Positions 56,215-64,000 of a stretch of 64,000 nt of DNA are shown piece by piece. The DNA is from Humulus lupulus (lineage: Eukaryota; Streptophyta; Magnoliopsida; Rosales; Cannabaceae): NCBI RefSeq assembly GCF_963169125.1, contig NC_084793.1, positions 38,032,578 to 38,096,577 on the forward strand, in the 5' to 3' direction. A model generated the notes under the pieces. It was not told the DNA's origin. It saw only the letters and a program-made list of their open reading frames with translations, and did not search any database. Within the stretch, counting starts at the first letter, position 1, and every line of letters begins with the position of its first letter. The position numbers were made by a program, and so were the translations under genes.

Positions 56215-58414
56215 TGTAACGCCCTAAACTCTAGGGACCGTTACGGTGTGCCTTATAAACAGTGTTAAACTCGCTAGTCGAGTTATTTGGCCAAAATCGT
56301 GTAACTAAGTATGATTAGCAGTTTAGGGATTAAAAATTTCGGTTAAGATATAACATTTCACTAAAATGTTTACTGTATACATTGGGATCCCAAAAATATA
56401 ATTTAGAGGTCTATTACAAGAAAATATTTACAACCAGCCGATCTAAGTGGCAAAACAAGATTTAACCCTAGTTCCTCTTTCAACCCTCGGCCATGGCGGT
56501 CGAGCAGCCGCATATGTACACATCGTCACCTAAGCTCTCCAACTCAAGGATGGCCCAACTTTCTTTTGCCTTTACCTGCACCACATAGCACCCGTGAGCC
56601 AAAGCCCAACAAGAAAACTCAATATGCTCATGAACAGTCATATCATGACATTAAATCATAAGGCACACGCCTAGCAAATATAGCCCTATTCAAGCAGGCA
56701 AATAAGTTCATGTAATGATGAATATACAACATTAACCGATGATCATAATAATCATCCTGGGCTTTTAGCCCCAAATAGAAGAGTGACAGTTGTAATAGTC
56801 ACTAAGGTTGGTTCCATTCCCATTAGCCATGTGACGTAGGGTCACTGGGGCTTTGTAGATAAGTGATCATTTCACTAGCTTAAACAAGATAGGTGTTCGA
56901 TGAACTAGTCACCAATATAGCCTATCGCATGACCATAGAGTCACAACCATGGGATTCCGCTCCCTAGCCATGTGACAAACAGTCACCTAGGCCTTTGGCC
57001 CTGGCTCTGAGTAACTAGTCCTAGACTAGTCAAGCACTTATAATTTTCATCAACCTTAGGGTCGGTCCAGCATTAATGCTCCTAGAGTCATTCAACGCTG
57101 ATATCTATTAGATCTAATCTTTTATCGGCCTTGCGTTCATGATGCTTATGCCATTTCCGGCTCTTAGGCCAGTAATATGCGACCAGTGTTGTACCTGACT
57201 AGTCAGTGCCATACACAAGTAAGTAATGCTACCAAACATATATCATATGTCAAATATCTGAATATAAGGCATTCATCATGCTTACTTAACAATTGCTAGC
57301 ATAATTAGGATCATGCATAAACACAGAGTCTCAAGCTCTGAACAATCTCATATTCAATATTCATAGCATGCCCTAATCACATGTTTCTCGTGCAACACAT
57401 GCATCACATTTAATCACTTGACATGCCTAAAAAATAACCATGCATGCCACATTTAAACATCTAACATGCATCAAGAATAACCATGCATGTCATATATAAA
57501 CATCCAAAATGCATCAAGAATAACCATGCATGTCATATATATAGGGTGCAGTTTTCTTACCTCTGGTCCAAGCACATGTTACCAATAAACGAGCCACAAG
57601 CACGATCCTGATTCCAAGCCCCTAGTGATAATCTAGTCACATCCATAATATAAAACCTCATCAAAATGAGTAAATAAATACTCTTGGACCAAGTCCTAGC
57701 CTCCGAGACGTCGAATCCTGCCAAACCGGGTAGTAAGATCGATCCCGAGGCCTAACCGGGTACCAAACTGGCTAATAAGCTTCTAATCTTCCCTAGGATC
57801 GCTATGCCTCGATCCTTGCCTGAATCTGAGTCCTAGAACTCAAGTTTCCTTCGAAAATGCGATCGGGAGACGAATATGGAACTTAGAGAAAGAGAGAGAG
57901 AACGTTCTTTTTATTTCTTAAAATGTTACTTCAAGCTTAAGTAGCCTTAAACAAATCCTAACGCTCGGGGTCCCGAAAACACCCTCGGGGACAAAATAGT
58001 CAAAACCTCCAGAATTTCCCCCTGATCTTACTAACTCCCAATTTATCACCAAATATTGATTCCCATTACCCAATAACCCGGTAATGCTCTAAATACCCCT
58101 TAACTCACTCCGAGTAAAGAACAAATCCCGTTGTGACTTTCCCACTAGCTTACCTCCTAGGATCGTCTCATGCTGGGTAACCCTGGCATAACCAAATAAT
58201 AATAAAGCACCACACACACATATCACATATATGCCAAATATGCCTGAAATGGCCAAAATAGGAAAATCACCCAATTAATCAGAAATGGTTTCACATGCAT
58301 ATTTAATACACCTAAACATGCATATTATCATTTAATAACATAATAAATCAATTATGGCCCTCCCAGCCTCCTAATCAAGGTCTTAAACCTTATTAGGAAA
58401 TTTGGGGCATTACA
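56215..58414 (-). mobile_element. Solo LTR (Tekay/Del-like, antisense) in an intron of the antisense gene of D, TSD CCTTT
   Basis: The 2,200-bp LTR has TGTAACGCCC...GGGGCATTACA ends and a perfect TSD CCTTT (56210-56214 and 58415-58419). On the minus strand it begins TGTAATGCCCCAAATTTCC, like the LTRs at 9447 and 61471. Short inverted GTGAC/GTCAC pairs recur at about 56830-57050. It lies wholly within the predicted leader intron (55932-58548), so it would be removed by splicing if the gene were transcribed. Confidence 0.9.
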
Positions 58415-58548
58415 CCTTTGGTCTCGAAGACACCTCAGTCCCTTAGAAATTCTCTTTTCCCTCTTCCCGAGCAATAATCTTAGGGGTTATCATTTTTGGC
58501 CTATTTTTCTTCGAGTCATAACGCTAACTTCTTGGTTTTCTATTTCAG

Positions 58549-61470
58549 ATGTCCGAGGAGCTTCAACAATTACACGAGCAGACATTCTACGCGTTTGACG
58601 CCGAGATAATAGAGATGGCCTGAGAGGAAGGGAGACTTCTCGAGAAGAGGAAACGAGTGGCAGAAAGTAGCCAAGCTCTCATGATAAGGGAAGGCCATCC
58701 CCCGGCGACGAAGAGACCCCTTCGGCATGACCTCTCTGACGAAGAGGAGAACATGGGCCCCCTACTGTCGGACAAGACCTACACTGCTGTGGGCTTCGAG
58801 GCCGAGGTAGTCCCCAGCAAGCTCAAACACCGACTATGGAGAGGATCACAACCCACCATCGGGTGGACACCACTGCCATGTGGGTGCCCCTATCTTAAGA
58901 GGACGAGAGGGCGCATGAGAGCATCCACGGCCTCGGGGTCAGGAGCGTGTCTCATCTTCAAGTTGGTGCAGCTTTGCCATTGCACCAGTATTATGTCAAC
59001 TTTTTAAAGTTCGTCAGCATAGCTCCATTCCAACTATCCCTGAACGGATATCGAATGTTGGCCGAGCTGTACGCTTTGTACAAGAGGCAGAACTGGCCTG
59101 CTCAATCCCCAACTGAAATATTGTATGTCTACAGCTTCCAACCATGCCCGAGGAGGGAAGAATGGGATGAATATTATACTCTGATGAAGCATACGTACTC
59201 GGGGATGAAGTATAAGGCTCTAAGCGACAATGAGAACCACGTGAGGGACTACAATGACCACTTCTTCTAAGCAAGTGGCTTCCCTACGCTGACCAACCCG
59301 TCTCTCCTCCTAGACTTTGCCAGGGTTGGTAAGTGTTACTTCTCGGGTTATTCAATTTATTAGTCCTCCACCTATATTTGCCTTCTAATCTCGACCGTTT
59401 CCTCAGGTCCATTCCGCCAAACACCTTTTGTTGATGCCTACAATGAAAGGCTTAAGAAAATGAATGTACTACCCAAGGAAGAGATGAACCTCGGCTTCCT
59501 CGTCACGGAGGCATATCTTCGACAATACGACGTGCTTTGAGAGGATCAAAGGAAAAACACAGTGGTCCTTACTAGCTTCCATGACTCGAAGAAGTCACTT
59601 CACGAGGTGAGGCTCCACATGCAGTACATTGCGGCGAAGGCTCAATACGAGTACGAGCAGTGTCTCCGCGAAGAGCATACAGAGAACGTACTCGCGATCC
59701 AAGTCACCGTGGAGGCGAAAGAAGACGCGGAGCTTGAAATCGAGCTCGAGGCCGGAATTGAATCATCCTTCGTGCCTCAAAGTAAATCCCCAATAGTTGT
59801 TTACTACGCCTATCATGTAGGGGAGGGAACTAATCCCAACCACTCCTTATTCTTGCCATCACTCCTTGAGTGTGGGAAAATCTCGGGGCACCCTTAGACC
59901 GAAGAGGAGTTCAAGGACTATCAAGACCCCATTGACGCCTTTCTCCATCATTCGAAGAGGAGGAAAAGCCCCCAAGGGTCCGTGCCCCTGGACGAGGTGA
60001 CAATCATGCACGCGATATGGTTTTGTCAATACGACACCAACATGACACAAGAGATGGGTCGACTCATCCGTGAGTTTGCCCATTCTATTCTTCATCCAGA
60101 GGAGCCTTATTTTGGTGGGGCTCCCGATGAGATTTCTTTTGTGCCTTGCATGCATGTTTTTTTTTATTGGTAACTTCATTTCTTTTCCTTCGAAGACTAA
60201 CCATATCTGTTTCTTTGTACAGAAAGCATGGCCTTGTCTGACTTGGTCAGGCATAGGCGACAGAGCCCTCTCGAATAGACACTTGAGAGGCGTCGACCTC
60301 GTAGCTCTTTCCCCTGACGTCTATGCCTTTGGCTCTGATAGTCACTCCCCCACCTCTGGCGGCACCTGTAGTCTCAGAAGCAACTCCGTTGGCCACTCCT
60401 CTAATGCCAACGGTTACCGAAAAGGTCATTAACCTCGAGGTTTCCCCTCCTCGAGAAGAGGAGCCCTCTTGGAAGTGAAAGGAAATCTCTTCTAGGGTGT
60501 CTGGTTGTCCTTCAGTCAGGGCACCTCACCTAGTGGTGCTCCCCAACCATTTTGAGGGAGAAGACCTAGAAAAGCACAGTTGGATGGTTAAGTACTTCAA
60601 TGCCTGTCTCGATGAGGGAAATGAGGATTTCAAAGTCCTCTTAGAGTACCTACGGGAAGACAGACTGTAGGTCCAGTTGCCCCTCCTAGCCGCGAAGAGC
60701 TGGAGCCTCTACACGCGGGGAGAGTCAGAGAAAGGACGACCCGAATCACTGCAGAGCTACTTCAGGGATTGGCGAGGTCCCTGTGTTATATGCCTTTCTG
60801 TAGTTTCACCCACTGTGGCAATGGAAACGAGATCTCGCTGATAACTGCCAGTCGCCACATCTCCTTGAGAGTATGGCTTAAAAATCCCTAACTCCTTTAT
60901 TTTTATTTCAGTTCTTCATCAAGCTAACAAATATTATTTTAGTGCAGAATGCGACCTATAATCAACGGCTTGGGGACATCGTAACCATGAGGTCCTTCGA
61001 GCTAAAGGAGCTTTAAGAGAAGATGGCACAACTGAAGGAGATTGCGGTCCCGTTGGCATAACACTCACTGCTTCAAAAGGACTTGGAGGATCTCAAGGTC
61101 CGTGCCTTAGAGTTGGAGACTCGGCTAGCCATGGAGCAGTTGAAGCTGTCATCTCTCGAGGACACTTCAACGAAGCTGCTAGAAGATGCCGCGGGTCAAA
61201 CCCGGTCCATGGAGGAGGCAAAAAACAAGATGTCGGTGGAGTTCACTGCTATTTGAGAAGAACTACGCCTAAGCCGCGAGGAGTCCTCAACTCATGCCGC
61301 TGAGCTAACCAGAGTCCAGGAGGAGGCCGCTAAGACTAAAGAAGAGGTTGGACATGCCGCCTTTCGCGTTGAGACCCTCGCTCGGGAGAAGGATAGGCTC
61401 TGACTTCGAGCAGAGTAGCTAGAGAGGGATCTCCATGTGATGGCAGATGACACCCTTTTTGTGGCAATAG
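58549..61470 (+). pseudogene. Antisense extra gene of element D (Transposase_28-like, coiled coil), broken and truncated
   Basis: The ATG at 58549 follows a splice acceptor directly. The Transposase_28-like domain is at about 58900-59330 (key YYVNFLKFVSIAPFQLSLNGY), in a different frame from the start, so a shift lies near 58900. An intron runs 59329-59406 (GTAAGTG...CTCAG). The next exon reads on through 59897. Stops lie at 58621-58623, 59268-59270, 59538-59540 and 59895-59897, and more follow. The C-terminal part (about 60950-61470) is a coiled coil with stops. It ends where the LTR at 61471 begins. Compared with B, the order of parts is the same but the coding sequence is destroyed. Confidence 0.68.
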
Positions 61471-63822
61471 TGTAACTCCCTACTCCCCTAGAGTCGTTAC
61501 CATGTGATTTTAAAATGTGCCATTAGCTCGTTAATCGAGGTGTTAGACCAAAAATGTAGTTAATTAAAATGAAGACTCATTTAAATAAGATTTTGGTATA
61601 AAAGGTTGGACATTCATTTAAATCATGAAAATGTTACATTGAGATCCCAAAATACTGTTTAGAAACATATTTACAAACCAAAAGGTTACTTTACAGTCGA
61701 CCAAAGCGACAGAATCAAACATTTATAACCGCTCCTCAAAATACCCTAGCCGTCGCGGCCAGGTAGGCCAAACATGTACGCACCGCTCCATGCCCTCCAA
61801 TTCATGGTTGATCGACCTTTTCCATGCTCTTACTTGCACCACAGAGCACTGGTGAGCCGAGGTCGAGCAAGAGAACTTCAAAGCACAACATACAATAATT
61901 CATTTCAACAAATACATACTTAATCAAGACAGCAAACAGTTACAAGTTCCTATTAGAATGCACAACAACACAGTAGTATAACAACACAATAGCACAATGG
62001 CATAACAGCCTAATAGTACAGTAGCATAGAAATACAGTAACACAGCAGCAACCTCCGTTGATCGGGGTGCATTATCAGGCACCAAGTCCGTGGTCTTAAC
62101 TAAATGGGTGTGCACAACACCTTTAGAAAGTCTCACCCTGGCAGCCTGCATTCAGCATGCTTAACGTCGATCCTGGCCCTTTGCCGCTCCCGGCTCTAGC
62201 CGCTTCCAGCTCTTGCCGCTCCCAGCTCTTGCCGCTTTCGACTCTTGCCGCTTCCGGCTCTTGCCGTTTCCGAATCTTGCCATCAGTCACAATCATATGT
62301 ATGACATAATAGCTACAAACAATACATTCATCACTACACACCACATAACTCTATGGGCACAAACTGTTCTCTTACCTTGTGTCCCGAGCTAGCAACCCAA
62401 AGCGATCCCGAGCATGCTCCCAATCCCTAGCCTGGGATGTAAAACCTAGTAACGATGTAAAGATAAATAGACATCAATCAAGCCCTAACCAATTAAGGAC
62501 TTTAGATTAAAATACTAGCCTTTGGGACCTCGAATTCTACTAAATCGGGTAGTAGAATCCTTCCCGATCCTTAAGATTTGGGTCCCCAAGCTTAAAACCT
62601 TCATTTTACCAACATTTCCTATTTGAGCCGCGACGTGCCTCAAGTCAGAGAGCTCTGGCTCTCTTCAAGGGGGTACTGGCCGCGACGTGCCTTAGCCTAC
62701 ACCGTCACGGCGCCTGGGCAAAAATCCAAGGCCCCCAACCCTCCTAGTTCATGCGGGCCGCGGCTTGGACGTGCGAACCCAATTTTTCCCAGCATTTTCA
62801 GATTAAAAACTCCCAAAAATCAACCCAAACATGTTCTAAGGCCAGAATTAAGTCTAAAATTCTCAGCAACACAGCCTAGGCTTCATTTACACCCCAAAAA
62901 TGGAATCAAAACTTAATCACAACCCAGAATTCTAACCTTGAGTTTGAAAAACTCAATATCCTAAAAACCAACCATGAAATTCCTAAAAGGAGTCTGAAAC
63001 TTACCTCCAGTGAGTGATTATGATTCCCAAGCTATGCCTAATCAAAGCTATGCTCTTCCAAATCCTCAAATTCAAGCTTCTAGCCTTCAATTATTAAGCC
63101 AACTTCTCCAAAAATGATGCCTCCCCATCCAAGACTCAAGGGAGAGGAGAAACACGAGAGAGAGAGGAAAGAAAAGAGCTACTGAGTGTTTGTTTCTACG
63201 CTTATTTGAAAGCTTCCTCTAGAGTCTACAACCATCCAAGTCTATCTAAGGTTGGAAGGGAAAAAGACTATAACACCCCTAGCCTCTATCTTAGTTCTTT
63301 AATGCCTCAAAGGGAAAGATCATCATTGACCACATTTCCCGCTAAACCTCGAGTAGCCCTATAAATTCTCAATTAATCATGACATACCCAAATAATTACT
63401 AAATAATTACATGTTACCCGTTCAACCCCAAATGCACACTGCATTCCCAAAATACCCCTTTGTTCACTCCGAGCCGGGTATTAGACCCCGTTGTGACTAT
63501 TCCGCTAATCCGCTCACTGGGACTGTCTCGGATCACACATCACAAATATATCCCCATAACACTGGGGACTCACTTACAATACATATATAATTACATTTAT
63601 GCCCTCAACGGGCCCAAATTACAAACATGCCCCTATTTATAGGAATGGGCCCACATGCACATTTAATACACATTAACATGCATGTCTAATCAAATTACCA
63701 CACAAGTCATTTATGCCATACAATCATCCGTTTAACCCATAATCACACATATAATTCCAATAAGGCCCTCTAGGCACAGTAATCAAGGCACTCAGCCTTA
63801 ATGACGAATTTGGGACGTTACA
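61471..63822 (-). mobile_element. 3' LTR of a Tekay/Del-like Ty3/gypsy element (minus strand)
   Basis: The 2,352-bp LTR has TGTAACTCCC...GGGACGTTACA ends (minus-strand start TGTAACGTCCCAAATTCG). It is the same family as 9447-11321 and 56215-58414. On the minus strand it is preceded by 'aaatttcgaggacaaaattt...aaggagaggatag', a typical Del/Tekay 3' end, which marks it as a 3' LTR. The flank AATAG on the left has no partner in view because the 5' LTR is outside the window. Confidence 0.8.
62184..62279. repeat. 16-bp tandem repeat in the Tekay/Del-like 3' LTR
   Basis: Six units of 16 bp carry CCGCTTCCRGCTCTTG variants, at 62184, 62200, 62216, 62232, 62248 and 62264. A looser run of 'acacagtagcata' motifs lies at 61960-62050. 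Confidence 0.85.
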
Positions 63823-64000
63823 ACTATCCTCTCCTTATTAAAATTTTGTCCTCGAAATTTACTCAACATCTCAGTCTACTAATTCCACAAACCTGACTAT
63901 AACTCCTGGGTCATGTACTTTACCTTGCCATTTTTGTGTAATGTCTTCATAAAAATGATAGTCTTGATTTGTAAGACTTTATCTCTTAATCCAGAATTTG
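63823..64000 (-). other. 3' end of the Tekay/Del-like element's internal region
   Basis: On the minus strand, AAATTTCGAGGACAAAATTT (about 63840-63859) and a purine-rich AATAAGGAGAGGATAG stretch abut the LTR and form the polypurine region. Only untranslated 3' sequence is visible, and pol lies outside the window. Confidence 0.65.

Noticed and set aside
1..64000. tRNA or rRNA genes
   Set aside because: I scanned by eye for conserved tRNA boxes and rRNA core sequences and saw none outside the primer-site-like stretches after LTRs. A covariance-model search would be needed to be certain.

Overview
This is a repeat-dense nuclear window from a flowering plant, most likely a dicot with a sizeable genome. 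The evidence is the make-up itself: Ty3/gypsy elements of the Tat type (two RNase H modules, antisense extra genes), Tekay/Del-like LTRs, a Copia 3' end, a plant L1-type LINE (DUF4283-like ORF1; endonuclease, RT, zf-RVT and RNase H in ORF2) and several MITEs, all in AT-rich spacer. I see no host protein gene, tRNA, rRNA or CRISPR array. The species cannot be fixed from the sequence alone.

Layout. 1-2869: 3' end of a Copia-type element (extra ORF, polypurine tract, 3' LTR). 3466-4503: probable solo LTR. 4747-13495: one L1-type LINE broken by two solo LTRs (7116-7873 and 9447-11321), each with a perfect 5-bp target-site duplication (TSD). 13496-22369: gene-free AT-rich DNA with MITEs, a large foldback and a Copia solo LTR (15128-17305). 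22370-23849: solo LTR with a GC-rich 33-bp minisatellite. 23938-47824: element A, a Tat-type retrotransposon on + with both LTRs. Three things are nested in it: element B (31558-41098), a solo LTR in its antisense gene (43916-45195) and a solo LTR in its 3' LTR (46642-47433). 47904-52983: element C, a minus-strand Tat fragment truncated at both ends. 53453-54203: Mutator-type MITE with a 9-bp TSD. 54305-61470: element D, the 3' part of a minus-strand Tat element, with a Tekay/Del-like solo LTR (56215-58414) in an intron of its antisense gene. 61471-64000: 3' LTR and 3' end of a further Tekay/Del-like element on minus, continuing past the window.

The most interesting content is an extra gene on the strand opposite to gag-pol, between pol and the 3' LTR, in Tat elements A, B and D. 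Each copy has its own TATA box, a 5' leader with intron(s) whose last acceptor lies at or within about 10 nt of the predicted start codon, a domain resembling the 'putative gypsy type transposon' (Transposase_28) family and a C-terminal coiled coil. In A and D it is ruined by stop codons and insertions. In B, which has lost its own 5' LTR, gag, protease and most of RT, the four-coding-exon model stays open for 1,124 codons including the stop, and its start codon forms only after splicing. Extra ORFs of this kind are known in plant Tat retrotransposons, but their function is not established.

Eight insertions here can be put in order by nesting and TSDs. Element A, with LTRs roughly 5% divergent by hand count, is older than B and both solo LTRs inside it. 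Seven solo LTRs have perfect 5-bp TSDs, so recombination between LTRs has removed many elements. Most broken ORFs carry CAG, CGA or TGG codons turned into stops, as expected from C-to-T decay of methylated repeats.
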